Part shown: positions 1 through 8,290 of the stretch, piece after piece
Position numbering within the stretch: position 1 is the first letter of the stretch
Layout of the letters: each line of letters starts with the position of its first letter
Assembly: GCA_900104495.1 (NCBI GenBank)
Contig: FMXS01000004.1
Span: 62,001-126,000, forward strand
Reading direction: 5' to 3'
Source: Ruminococcaceae bacterium FB2012
GTDB taxonomy: Bacteria; Bacillota; Clostridia; Oscillospirales; Ruminococcaceae
DNA length: 64,000 bases
Made by a program: the position numbers and the translations under genes
The notes under the pieces: model-generated
The model's input: only the letters and a program-made list of their open reading frames with translations
Database searches by the model: none
What the model was told of the DNA's origin: nothing

Positions 1-2
1 GG

Positions 3-887
3 GACAGGGATAAGATCATCCACTGCAACTCCTTCCGGCGCCTCAAGCATAAGACCCAGGTCTTCCTTTCCCCCACCGGGGACCATTACAGGACGCGCTT
101 GACCCATACTCTTGAAGTCGGGCAGATAGCCCGTACCATGGCAAGAGCCCTAAGACTCAACGAGGACCTCACCGAGGCTATCGCTATGGGCCACGATCTG
201 GGACACACTCCCTTCGGCCACGCCGGCGAGCGGGCTCTCGACGAGCTTTGTCCCGATGGCTTCAAGCACTATGAACAGGGGATAAGAGTCGTTGACCTTA
301 TCGAGAACAACGGCCGGGGCCTTGACCTCACCTACGAAGTCAAGGACGGCATTTTAAAGCATACCAATGCCAAAGCCGAGACACTTGAAGGCTATATCGT
401 CCGTTTTGCGGACATCATCGCTTACATAAACCACGACATCGACGATTCCGTCCGGGGCGGGATAATCACCGAGGAGGATATCCCTTCGGAGATAACCGAT
501 GTGCTGGGACACTCCAAGTCGGAGCGCATAACGACGCTGGTGGGATCTGTTATCGACAAAGGGATATATATTGAAAACGGTCAGCCCACCGTCGGTATGG
601 ATGACGAGACCGCCAAGGCGTACAATGCCCTGCACAGATATATGTTCGACAGCGTCTATCGCAATCCGAAATGCAAATCGGAGGAAGCGAAGGCCCAGGA
701 AATGCTCCGGAAGCTCTACGAGCATTTCTGCAATAATGTGTATTCCATGCCTCCGCTCTATGTCAGCCTTGCCGAAAGGTACGGCAAGGAAAGAGCCGTC
801 TGCGATTATATCTCCGGCATGACCGACAGGTACGCGGTGGATATTTTCACAGACCTGTTCATACCGAAGGACTGGATGATAAGGTGA
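3..887 (+). CDS. dgt: dGTP triphosphohydrolase (dGTPase), 5' end outside window
   Basis: HD-domain dNTP triphosphohydrolase, which splits dGTP to deoxyguanosine and triphosphate. The frame is open from base 3, so the true start lies upstream; 294 residues are visible. The upstream frame reads DRDKIIHCNSFRRL and then KTQV, typical of the N-terminal part of this family. The HD metal motif is complete: H in LTHTLEVGQ, then GHDLGHTPFGHAGE, and a later INHDIDDSVR. The C-terminal half is the usual helical region. It sits 21 bp ahead of dnaG in the same direction, the usual order dgt-dnaG-rpoD in Firmicutes. Family assignment is firm; the preferred nucleotide cannot be told from sequence. Confidence 0.9.
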   Translation, partial: DRDKIIHCNSFRRLKHKTQVFLSPTGDHYRTRLTHTLEVGQIARTMARALRLNEDLTEAIAMGHDLGHTPFGHAGERALDELCPDGFKHYEQGIRVVDLIENNGRGLDLTYEVKDGILKHTNAKAETLEGYIVRFADIIAYINHDIDDSVRGGIITEEDIPSEITDVLGHSKSERITTLVGSVIDKGIYIENGQPTVGMDDETAKAYNALHRYMFDSVYRNPKCKSEEAKAQEMLRKLYEHFCNNVYSMPPLYVSLAERYGKERAVCDYISGMTDRYAVDIFTDLFIPKDWMIR

Positions 888-908
888 ACTCTTAAAGAGG
901 TGATTTCT

Positions 909-2681
909 ATGGCTCTGCCGCCCGATTTTATTGACCGCTTAAAGACGGCTAACCCGATAGCGGACGTTATGGGGACCTATGTGACGCTGAAGCGCTCCGG
1001 CAGAGATTTCGTGTGCCTCTGCCCCTTCCACGGCGAAGATACGCCTTCCTGCTATGTGCATCCCGGCGAGGAGTATTTCAAATGCTTCGGATGCGGAGCC
1101 GGCGGTGATGTTATCACCTTTGTGATGCGTCATCTCAACCTTGATTACTGGGAGGCCGTGAAGTTTCTTGCCGAACGGGGAGGAGTCCCGCTTCCCGAGG
1201 ACAGTTCCTATGATACAAGGTCCGCCGAAAAACGCAAGAGAATATATAAAATGAATAAGGATGCGGCCAGGTTCTTCTACGATCAGCTCCGTGCCCCGGA
1301 GGGCAGGGTCTGCAAGGAGTATCTGAAAAAGCGCGGGCTCACCGCCGCCACGGTTATGAAATACGGCATGGGTTTCGCTCCCAACAGCTGGTCAGCGCTG
1401 AAAAGTCATATGCTCTCTTTAGGCTATTCCGAGCAGGAACTTGTGGAAGCCGGCTTGATATCCAGGTCGCAGAACAATACGAAGAAGACTTTTGATTTCT
1501 TCGTGTTCCGTCTGATGTTCCCCTTCTTTGATCTGAGAGGGAATATAGTCGGCTTCGGCGGCAGGACATTAAGCGTTGACGAAAACCGGAAATATCTGAA
1601 TTCCCGGGATACTCCCGTATATAATAAGAACAAATACCTGTTCTCGCTGAACTTCGCCAAGGACGCTTCGGTGAAGAACAGAAAGATAATACTATGTGAG
1701 GGCAACCTTGACGTTATCTCCATGAATCAAGCGGGCTTTGAAAATGCCGTCGCCTCCTGCGGAACGGCCCTCACCCCCGACCAGGTAAAGCTGATATCCC
1801 ATTATGCCGACGAGGTGCTGATCTGCTACGATTCCGATGAGGCGGGCCAAAGGGCTACCAAGCGGGCCATAGATCTTATCCGCGAGGGCGGACTGAAAGC
1901 CTCAGTGGTCATTATGAACGGCGCCAAGGACCCGGACGAGTTCATCAACAAATTCGGTCCGGCAAAATTTGAGCATATCCTAAGCAAGGCCGTGGATTCG
2001 GTGAGCTTTGAGCTCAGCACCGCCAAGGGTGGCCTCGATCTGGACAAGGACGCCGAAAAGACTGATTATCTCAAACGCGCCTGCGAGGTGCTGATGCGGA
2101 TAAAGTCCCCGATAGAGCGGGATATATATATCGCAAGGGTCGCCAAGGAACAGGGCGTTTCCAAGGAGGCTGTCCAGCAGCAGGTCAGCATTATGCTGAA
2201 AGCCGAGGAGCGCAAAAGGCGTGAGAAAAAACAGCAGGAGGCTTTGGCCTTCGCTGAAAAGCGTGATCCGCTGAATCCCGAAGCGGTGCTTCACCCGAGA
2301 GAGAATACCGCCGAGAAACAGCTGATCTATTTCCTTTACAAGAATCCCGACCGCTGCAAACAGCTGCTTGAACGGCTCCCGTCGGAAAAATTCGTGACCG
2401 GGCTCAACGCCAGGATATATGCTTCGCTTTCCCGCAGGATAATCAATTGCGAGGACTGTTCGTTCTCCTCCTTCTATTCCGAGTTCTCGCCCGAAGAGGT
2501 GGACCGCATAGTTGATATAGTCAGCGAATCATCCGACAAGGGAATCAATGAAGAGGTAGCTGAGGACTGTATAAGAGTCCTTGAAGAATATAATACCAGG
2601 CAGGCTCATCCCGAGAAGGAGGGGACTGCTTCCATCGATGAGCTTGAAAGCATCGTAGAAGGTCTGAAAAAGAAAAAGTAA
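909..2681 (+). CDS. dnaG: DNA primase DnaG
   Basis: Synthesises RNA primers for replication. The 590-residue length is normal. The N-terminal CHC2 zinc finger is intact (CPFH at about residue 38, CFGCGAGGD from about 59). The TOPRIM core is at about 256-340 (ILCEGNLDVISM, then CYDSDEAG), and a C-terminal helicase-binding region follows. I chose ATG 909 because AAAGAGGTG sits 7-8 bases upstream; the GTG at 900 lies inside that ribosome binding site. It is followed 17 bp later by rpoD, so the replication and transcription initiator genes are probably co-transcribed as in the classical macromolecular-synthesis operon. Confidence 0.96.
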   Translation: MALPPDFIDRLKTANPIADVMGTYVTLKRSGRDFVCLCPFHGEDTPSCYVHPGEEYFKCFGCGAGGDVITFVMRHLNLDYWEAVKFLAERGGVPLPEDSSYDTRSAEKRKRIYKMNKDAARFFYDQLRAPEGRVCKEYLKKRGLTAATVMKYGMGFAPNSWSALKSHMLSLGYSEQELVEAGLISRSQNNTKKTFDFFVFRLMFPFFDLRGNIVGFGGRTLSVDENRKYLNSRDTPVYNKNKYLFSLNFAKDASVKNRKIILCEGNLDVISMNQAGFENAVASCGTALTPDQVKLISHYADEVLICYDSDEAGQRATKRAIDLIREGGLKASVVIMNGAKDPDEFINKFGPAKFEHILSKAVDSVSFELSTAKGGLDLDKDAEKTDYLKRACEVLMRIKSPIERDIYIARVAKEQGVSKEAVQQQVSIMLKAEERKRREKKQQEALAFAEKRDPLNPEAVLHPRENTAEKQLIYFLYKNPDRCKQLLERLPSEKFVTGLNARIYASLSRRIINCEDCSFSSFYSEFSPEEVDRIVDIVSESSDKGINEEVAEDCIRVLEEYNTRQAHPEKEGTASIDELESIVEGLKKKK

Positions 2682-2698
2682 AAAGAGAGGATGTTATT

Positions 2699-3802
2699 AT
2701 GTCTGAAAACAAAAAGCAGATCATGGAAAACCTGATGGAACAGGGCAAGGCCAACGGCAGACTTACCGCCAAGGAAATAACCGACGCTCTGGAAAAGCTG
2801 GATTTCGACGTGGAGCAGATAGATAATTTCTACGACAACTGCACTGCGCTGAACATCGAGATCATCGACGATATCGTTCCCGACGATACACTTGTCCTTG
2901 TCAATCCCGAGGACGAGATGTCTCCCGAGGATGTGGATATCGGGCTTTCCACCGACGGCATCGCCATCGACGACCCCGTAAAGATCTATCTCAAGGAGAT
3001 AGGACGTGTTCCGCTTCTTACTTCCGAGGAGGAGATCCAGCTGGCGGAGAAGATGTCCGGCAATAACGAGAAGGAAGCCTCCAATGCCAGAAAGCGTCTT
3101 GCAGAGGCAAACCTCAGACTCGTGGTCTCCATTGCCAAGAGATACGTCGGAAGAGGCATGAGCTTCCTCGACCTCATCCAGGAGGGCAATATGGGCCTTA
3201 TCAAGGCCGTTGAGAAGTTCGACTATACCAAGGGCTTCAAGTTCTCCACCTATGCAACATGGTGGATCAGACAGGCTATCACCCGCGCTATCGCAGACCA
3301 GGCCAGGACCATAAGGATCCCCGTTCATATGGTGGAGACTATCACCAAGGTGAAAAAAGTGTCCAGCCAGCTGCTCCACGAGAACGGCCACGATCCTTCC
3401 CCTGAGGAGATCGCCGGCAGGCTGGAAATGCCGGTAGATAAGGTCAGAGAGATCATGAGGATAGCGCAGGATCCCGTTTCGCTGGAAACTCCTATCGGCG
3501 AGGAGGAGGATTCCCACCTGGGCGACTTCATCCCCGATGAGGAAGCTCCCGCTCCCGCAGAGGCTGCTTCTCAAGTGCTGCTGAAGGAACAGCTTGATCA
3601 GGTGCTCTCCACGCTGACCGACCGCGAGGAAAAGGTGCTGAGGCTCCGCTTCGGCCTCGTTGACGGCAGAGCCAGGACTCTTGAAGAGGTGGGCCAGCAG
3701 TTCAACGTTACCAGAGAGCGTATCAGACAGATCGAGGCTAAGGCCCTCAGAAAGCTCCGTCATCCCACAAGAAGCAACAAGGTCAAGGATTATCTTGAAT
3801 AA
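2699..3802 (+). CDS. rpoD: Primary sigma factor SigA/RpoD
   Basis: Housekeeping sigma-70 of 367 residues, the compact Gram-positive size. Region 1.2 begins near residue 95 (DDPVKIYLKEIG). Region 2 carries NLRLVVSIAKRY, DLIQEGNMGL and the promoter-melting YATWWIRQAI. Regions 3 and 4 follow, ending with LTDREEKVLRLRFGL and the helix-turn-helix VTRERIRQIEAKALRKLR. The acidic N-terminal region 1.1 is short. It has its own RBS (AGAGAGGATG) just after dnaG. The promoters called elsewhere in this window (TTGACA-17-TATAAT) match what this sigma factor is expected to read. Confidence 0.97.
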   Translation: MSENKKQIMENLMEQGKANGRLTAKEITDALEKLDFDVEQIDNFYDNCTALNIEIIDDIVPDDTLVLVNPEDEMSPEDVDIGLSTDGIAIDDPVKIYLKEIGRVPLLTSEEEIQLAEKMSGNNEKEASNARKRLAEANLRLVVSIAKRYVGRGMSFLDLIQEGNMGLIKAVEKFDYTKGFKFSTYATWWIRQAITRAIADQARTIRIPVHMVETITKVKKVSSQLLHENGHDPSPEEIAGRLEMPVDKVREIMRIAQDPVSLETPIGEEEDSHLGDFIPDEEAPAPAEAASQVLLKEQLDQVLSTLTDREEKVLRLRFGLVDGRARTLEEVGQQFNVTRERIRQIEAKALRKLRHPTRSNKVKDYLE

Positions 3803-3840
3803 AAGTGCGTAAACTGCACATAATATAAACGGAGGTATTT

Positions 3841-4293
3841 ATGCAGCTTACACTTGAAGCAGATTACGCAGTTAGGATAATATCCGTGCTTTGTATGGAA
3901 GAGGGTCGTGCGGACGCCAAAACGATCTCGGACAAGGCCTCTGTTTCGCTGAGATTTGCTTTGAAGATCCTCAGAAAGCTTGTGTCTGCCGAACTGGTGG
4001 ATTCCTTCAAGGGAACTCAAGGCGGATATGTGCTGAAGCGTGAGCCGTCAGAGATAAATCTCAGACAGGTAATCGAGGCTATCGAGGGTACATATTATTT
4101 TTCGAGATGCCTTTCGCCGGAAGGTGAGTGTAACCGGGGAATGTCGGGGGTCTGCTGTTATCAGCGGGCTTTCGGCGAGATCACCGAACTTGTAAGAGAC
4201 AGATTGGACGGCTACAATTTTGCCGACCTGCTGGCGGCATCCCGGGAAACCGAAAGGGATGCGCTGATGCTTGTCGAAGAAAAACAGAACTAA
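3841..4293 (+). CDS. Rrf2-family transcriptional regulator with cysteine triad
   Basis: Small winged-helix repressor of the Rrf2/IscR/CymR family, 150 residues. The N-terminus (MQLTLEADYAVRII) and the wing (TQGGYVLKR near residue 60) are diagnostic. Four cysteines lie at 90, 97, 105 and 106. Three of them match the spacing of the cluster-binding loop of IscR and NsrR, so an Fe-S or redox sensing role is plausible (inference). RBS GGAGGT is 5-6 bases before the ATG. The gene overlaps the next frame by 23 bp, which suggests translational coupling. Targets are not apparent here. CymR-type members lack these cysteines, so cysteine control is less likely. Confidence 0.88.
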   Translation: MQLTLEADYAVRIISVLCMEEGRADAKTISDKASVSLRFALKILRKLVSAELVDSFKGTQGGYVLKREPSEINLRQVIEAIEGTYYFSRCLSPEGECNRGMSGVCCYQRAFGEITELVRDRLDGYNFADLLAASRETERDALMLVEEKQN

Positions 4294-5047
4294 AAAGATC
4301 AGAAAGCACAGAATGCTCAGACGGGCGTTCTGTGCTGCTTTTATTTCAGCAGCTGCAGCTGCTGCATCGCTGTTTGTCCTCAAAAGCCGGGGACTGCTTT
4401 TCGAGACCCGCCCCGACCGCTTTGAGTATCCCTGCCGGGGAGCGTATATCTCAGAGCGTTCCGGCGCTGTGAACTGGAACAGCCTGCCCAAGGAGAATAT
4501 TGACTTCTGTTATATCCGGGCGTCACGGGGCATTGCCTTTGCCGACAGGAGAGCGGAGTATGATCTGAAAGGCGCCCAAAGCAGCGGGCTTCCCTTCGGG
4601 GCGGTCCATGACCTTGACCCTGCCGCCGACGGCAAAGCTCAAGCGGATAATTTCCTGTCCGTTACGGGGGAGCTTGAAGGACAGCTCATCCCCGCATTGG
4701 ATATACGGCTCAGCCTCGGTGAGCGCCTTCGCAGCGGGGACAAATATAAGCTGGCACGGATAATCACCGACTTTGCCGGGCGCATAAAGGAAAGGGAAGG
4801 CTGCGGAGTAGTTCTTCTCTGCGACAGCTATGTCTGGAAGCTGCTTTCTCTTGAAAACAGCGGAGCCCTTATCTGGGCTGAGGACTCCGGCTTTTGCAAA
4901 GAACCTTTGCTTCTGTCCTATTCCGACAGTGCAAGGTCGCCTTCCATGAAGGACGAGGGTGCCGTTTATACGGCTCTCACCGCCGGAAAGCATATCACTT
5001 CGCAGGAGTTTGTCCGGCGTTTCGCCGTAGGAAAGAGGGAAGGTTAA
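4271..5047 (+). CDS. GH25 lysozyme-like membrane-anchored protein, probably inactive
   Basis: A 258-residue protein with a basic N-terminus, one membrane helix at about 19-37, then a domain that follows glycoside hydrolase family 25 along its length: RGAYISERSG, then VNWNSL, DFCYIRAS, HDLDPAADGKAQADNF, PALDIRL. Active members read RGIDVS and LDIE. Here the first catalytic Asp is Tyr59 and the Glu of the DxE pair is Arg145; only Asp143 remains. It therefore probably binds wall glycan, or has another role, without cutting. The start is TTG 4271 (AAAGGGATG upstream), overlapping the Rrf2 gene; ATG 4313 is an alternative that would keep the membrane helix. Confidence 0.72.
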   Translation: MSKKNRTKKIRKHRMLRRAFCAAFISAAAAAASLFVLKSRGLLFETRPDRFEYPCRGAYISERSGAVNWNSLPKENIDFCYIRASRGIAFADRRAEYDLKGAQSSGLPFGAVHDLDPAADGKAQADNFLSVTGELEGQLIPALDIRLSLGERLRSGDKYKLARIITDFAGRIKEREGCGVVLLCDSYVWKLLSLENSGALIWAEDSGFCKEPLLLSYSDSARSPSMKDEGAVYTALTAGKHITSQEFVRRFAVGKREG

Positions 5048-5085
5048 AAAAGGCAAAATAATCGGCGGAATTAATAAAAAATATA

Positions 5086-5114
5086 TAGACAATTTGAAAG
5101 ATATGTGGTATAAT
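5086..5114 (+). promoter_or_regulatory. Promoter for the alarmone synthetase gene
   Basis: -35 TAGACA (5086-5091), 17-bp spacer, -10 TATAAT (5109-5114) preceded by an extended -10 TGG. It lies 36 bases before the ATG. Confidence 0.75.
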
Positions 5115-5149
5115 ATACAAGGGACAGTATCCCGAAATGAGGTGAGAGC

Positions 5150-5818
5150 ATGAATGATATGGCAGGAACTGCCAGCGAATATGAGCTGTTGATGAACAGC
5201 GACCTTGAAGTCAGCATACAGGAGTTTCTCGATCAGATGATGATCTACCGTTCGGGCATCAAGGAGATACGCACAAAGCTTGAGGTGCTCGACGACGAGT
5301 TTCAGACCAAATATTCCTACAATCCCATACACCATATAGAATCAAGGCTCAAATCCATAAAGAGTATTATGGATAAGATCAAGGAGAAGGGCCTTGAGAT
5401 CACCATTGACAATATCAGAAAGAACGTGACCGACATCGCGGGGATAAGAGTCATATGCAATTACCTCGACGATATCTACAGGATAGAGGATCTTCTGCTG
5501 GCGCAGAACGACGTCAAGCTGCTGCGCCGCCGGGACTATATCAAGACCCCGAAGCCTTCGGGCTATCAGAGCCTTCATCTGATAGTCGAAGTGCCCATAT
5601 TCCTCTCCGACGGGCCTTTCCCGATCCCCGTGGAGATACAGATACGCACTATCGCAATGGACTTCTGGGCGAGTCTCGAACATAAGCTGAAATACAAGAC
5701 CGATAACGAGGTGGCCGAGGACCTGCGATACCGGCTCAAGATCTGCGCCAAGGCGATACAGGAGCTTGACACAGAGATGCAGAATATCAATAACGCCATT
5801 GCAGACAGAAACAGCTGA
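5150..5818 (+). CDS. Small alarmone synthetase (RelP/RelQ type, (p)ppGpp synthase)
   Basis: Stand-alone pyrophosphokinase that transfers pyrophosphate from ATP to GDP or GTP to make (p)ppGpp. At 222 residues it holds only the synthetase domain: DIAGIRVIC (about 95-103), the GTP-binding stretch DYIKTPKPSGYQSLH (129-143), and EIQIRT followed by DFWASLEHKLKYK (162-183). The hydrolase HD domain and the TGS/ACT regulatory domains of Rel are absent. GAGGTGAG gives a strong RBS. It is transcribed alone from a good SigA promoter, so control is probably transcriptional or allosteric. RelQ or RelP cannot be decided by eye. Confidence 0.92.
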   Translation: MNDMAGTASEYELLMNSDLEVSIQEFLDQMMIYRSGIKEIRTKLEVLDDEFQTKYSYNPIHHIESRLKSIKSIMDKIKEKGLEITIDNIRKNVTDIAGIRVICNYLDDIYRIEDLLLAQNDVKLLRRRDYIKTPKPSGYQSLHLIVEVPIFLSDGPFPIPVEIQIRTIAMDFWASLEHKLKYKTDNEVAEDLRYRLKICAKAIQELDTEMQNINNAIADRNS

Positions 5819-5889
5819 CCCACGTTTTATCATATCATACATATTTTAGTCAACTAATTTGTGATATGATACAAAGTTGAAAAAAACTA

Positions 5890-5918
5890 TTGACATCATT
5901 TTGTGTGAGGTTTATAAT
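5890..5918 (+). promoter_or_regulatory. Promoter for the MoxR ATPase gene
   Basis: TTGACA (5890-5895), 17-bp spacer, TATAAT (5913-5918): a full consensus SigA promoter, leaving a 5' leader of about 60 nt before ATG 5984. Confidence 0.88.
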
Positions 5919-5983
5919 TAGAATGTATGAGACTGTTCAGGTCTTCCGGGCGGTTTCATCTATTCCTTTTTGGAGGTCTGTAT

Positions 5984-7489
5984 ATGAATATAAAAGAAGC
6001 AAAGCAGCAGATACAGAATGCGATAACAGCATATCTGATGAAGGATGAATTCGGTGAGTACAGGATCCCGCTGGAAAAACAGCGCCCTGTTTTCCTGCTG
6101 GGTGCCCCCGGTATCGGAAAGACCGCTATCATGGAGCAGATCGCTCAGGATACGGGCATCAGCCTTGTTTCCTATTCCATGACCCACCATACCAGAGAGT
6201 CCGTGCTCGGCCTTGCACAGATCGTCCACAGAAATTATACCGGTGCCGATTTCCAGATCTCCGAGTATACCATGAGTGAGATCGTTGCTTCGCTTTACGA
6301 TACCATTGAAGCTACCGGCATCAAGGAAGGCATCCTGTTCCTCGATGAGATCAACTGCGTTCACGAATCCCTCCAGCCTGTAATGCTCCAGTTCCTTCAG
6401 TATAAGATGCTGGGCAAGCATCAGATACCCACCGGCTGGGTGGTTTGTACCGCCGGTAACCCCCCCGAGTTCAATAAGTCCGTTAACGTGTTCGACGTTG
6501 TTACGATGGACCGTCTTAAAAGAGTAGACGTTGAGCCTGATTTCAGCATCTGGAAGGAATATGCCTACAAGCAGCATATACATACCGCCATTACCTGCTT
6601 CCTCGAGAGCTCGCCCGAGGACTTCTATCATATCGGCAAGGACGAGAACGGAGAGATCGTAAGCTTCGTTACCGCCAGAGGCTGGGAGGATCTTTCCCTG
6701 ATGATGCTCCTTTACGAGGAGGACGGCATCAATATCGACAACACACTTATCGAGCAGTATATCCAGGCTATTCCCATAGCTACAAGATTCCTGGCTTATT
6801 ACAGCAAATATGTTGAGTACTATAATAAGTATTACGTTGACGATATCCTTGAAGGCAATGTCACCGAGGATATAATCGAGTCCGCTAAAATGGCAGGCCC
6901 CGATGAGAAGCGATTGCTCTTCGGCATGATAATCGAGAGCGTTTCCAAAGCTATGAGAGACAGCCTTGAAATGGAGAAGATGCTCAAGCAGATCCAGCCG
7001 CTCCTCCAGGATACCATTGCAAGACTGAATGCGAATTTCTCCAACCGTGAGATCCTTTCGCAGCATATCATGAGAGAGCAGGCAAGGCTCGAAAAGCTGA
7101 CCCGCGCCCGCGTTATCTCACCCTCCGATAAGAGGATCATGCACTGGATCATTTACAGCCTGACTATCTATATGGACAAGACTACCAAGTGCAGAGATAA
7201 TCCGAGAGCCGTTCAGTGCGTAATGCAGGAGTTCCAGGGCTCCCTCGCCAAGATGATCGAGGTCACCGACCAGGCGATCAAGAAGATGCAGAACTCTTTC
7301 ACCTTCGTTGAGGCCTGCTTCGATAACGGCGATGAGCTCAAATATCTCTACAATGAACTCAAAAGCTGCTATCACTGCCAGAAGTTCATGCATAAGTACA
7401 GCTTCGAGGATTATCACGGAGGTCCCACACATTCCGTTGATTTCTCCAAGATCGAGCATCTGGCCCTCGACCCCAACGCCAAGGAATGA
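5984..7489 (+). CDS. MoxR-type AAA+ ATPase
   Basis: AAA+ ATPase of 501 residues. Walker A is GAPGIGKTA (about residue 38), Walker B ILFLDEIN (about 112), sensor 1 in VVCTAGNPPEFN, followed by a lid region. The last 200 residues are helical and lack a recognised domain. MoxR ATPases act as chaperones that mature partner complexes, often with a von Willebrand A protein. No VWA partner is adjacent, which is unusual. The start was set at ATG 5984 because GGAGGT precedes it by 6 bases; the frame continues upstream to 5927 but that part overlaps the promoter leader. It has its own promoter and terminator, so it is monocistronic. Confidence 0.85.
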   Translation: MNIKEAKQQIQNAITAYLMKDEFGEYRIPLEKQRPVFLLGAPGIGKTAIMEQIAQDTGISLVSYSMTHHTRESVLGLAQIVHRNYTGADFQISEYTMSEIVASLYDTIEATGIKEGILFLDEINCVHESLQPVMLQFLQYKMLGKHQIPTGWVVCTAGNPPEFNKSVNVFDVVTMDRLKRVDVEPDFSIWKEYAYKQHIHTAITCFLESSPEDFYHIGKDENGEIVSFVTARGWEDLSLMMLLYEEDGINIDNTLIEQYIQAIPIATRFLAYYSKYVEYYNKYYVDDILEGNVTEDIIESAKMAGPDEKRLLFGMIIESVSKAMRDSLEMEKMLKQIQPLLQDTIARLNANFSNREILSQHIMREQARLEKLTRARVISPSDKRIMHWIIYSLTIYMDKTTKCRDNPRAVQCVMQEFQGSLAKMIEVTDQAIKKMQNSFTFVEACFDNGDELKYLYNELKSCYHCQKFMHKYSFEDYHGGPTHSVDFSKIEHLALDPNAKE

Positions 7490-7498
7490 TCGTAATAA

Positions 7499-7531
7499 GG
7501 CCGCTCCCGTCTGAGGAGCGGCCTTTGTTAT
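7499..7531 (+). terminator. Rho-independent terminator after the MoxR gene
   Basis: Perfect 9-bp stem GGCCGCTCC/GGAGCGGCC (7499-7507 with 7515-7523), 7-base loop, followed by a short T-rich tail TTTGTT. Confidence 0.75.
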
Positions 7532-7571
7532 GGGCCTCGGAGGACTTTTTGAAAAAAATTTGATTTACCCC

Positions 7572-7600
7572 TTGACAAATGCCCGGGGATGTAGTATAAT
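7572..7600 (+). promoter_or_regulatory. Promoter of infC-rpmI-rplT
   Basis: TTGACA (7572-7577), 17-bp spacer, TATAAT (7595-7600). Transcription would begin near 7607, giving a leader of about 140 nt before infC. Confidence 0.9.
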
Positions 7601-7606
7601 ACTATG

Positions 7607-7740
7607 GAACAAAGAAGGGCTTGATCCGTCCTCACCTCCAGCGAGTCAGCAAAGAGGTCAATAACGATCATACTTTATGGTATGGCCTTATTCGGGTGCG
7701 GATCTTGTTCCGTACCTGTTTTTATTTTATTTTTGGAGGT
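7607..7740 (+). promoter_or_regulatory. infC operon leader with attenuator (L20-leader type)
   Basis: The leader contains a terminator hairpin GGTGCGGA/TCCGTACC (7695-7702 with 7709-7716) followed by a long T tract (7718-7735) directly before the infC RBS GGAGGT (7735-7740). In Bacillus, ribosomal protein L20 binds such a leader and causes premature termination. The position, operon content and terminator fit that mechanism; the L20-binding fold itself was not modelled. Confidence 0.7.
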
Positions 7741-7748
7741 GCTGAGTT

Positions 7749-8270
7749 ATAAGCAACAGCAAAGAATACCAGATCAACGAAGAAATACGCGATAAGGAAC
7801 TGCGCGTTATCGACGTTGACGGGTCTCAGTTGGGAATTTTATCTGCTAAGGAAGCTCTCGCGATAGCCGAGGAGAAAGACCTCGACCTCGTGAAGATCGC
7901 CCCCCAGGCTACACCGCCTGTATGCCGTATCATGGATTACGGCAAATTCCTGTTCGAGCAGCAGAAACGGGAAAAGGAAGCAAGAAAAAATCAGAAGACG
8001 ATGGAGATCAAAGAGATCAGAATGTCCTCCACGATCGACACGCATGATTTCAACACTAAGGTAAGCCAGGCTATCAAATTCCTCAGCGGAGGAGACAAGC
8101 TGAAGGTATCCGTTCGCTTCAGAAAGAGAACAGTCGCTCATCCCCAGTTCGGTGAGGAGCTGCTGAAGAATTTCAAAGAGGCTATCTCGGAATTCGGTGT
8201 TGTTGACAAGCCGTCCAAAATGGAGGGACGAAGCCTTGTGATGTTCGTTTCTCCGAAGAACAACAAATAA
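7749..8270 (+). CDS. infC: Translation initiation factor IF-3, AUA start codon
   Basis: Binds the 30S subunit, prevents premature 50S joining and proofreads start codon and initiator tRNA. The family N-terminus is found only by reading upstream of the first standard start: codons from 7749 give SNSKEYQINEEIRDKEL, followed by DVDGSQLG, RIMDYGKFLFE and, near the end, GRSLVMFVSP. In this frame there is a stop (TGA 7743-7745), then GTT and ATA; GGAGGT ends 8 bases before the ATA at 7749. The start is therefore AUA, giving 173 residues, the normal size. Rare AUU/AUA/AUC starts are a known feature of infC and let IF-3 repress its own synthesis. Confidence 0.93.
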   Translation: MSNSKEYQINEEIRDKELRVIDVDGSQLGILSAKEALAIAEEKDLDLVKIAPQATPPVCRIMDYGKFLFEQQKREKEARKNQKTMEIKEIRMSSTIDTHDFNTKVSQAIKFLSGGDKLKVSVRFRKRTVAHPQFGEELLKNFKEAISEFGVVDKPSKMEGRSLVMFVSPKNNK

Positions 8271-8290
8271 ACTTTAAGGAGGATATATTT

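Noticed and set aside
2606..3763. Long open frame on the minus strand opposite rpoD
   Set aside because: Antisense shadow of a codon-biased gene; no RBS or recognisable family, and rpoD is certain.
7830..8270. Truncated or frameshifted infC starting at TTG 7830
   Set aside because: The frame continues upstream in the conserved IF-3 sequence to AUA 7749 with a good RBS, so the gene is intact.
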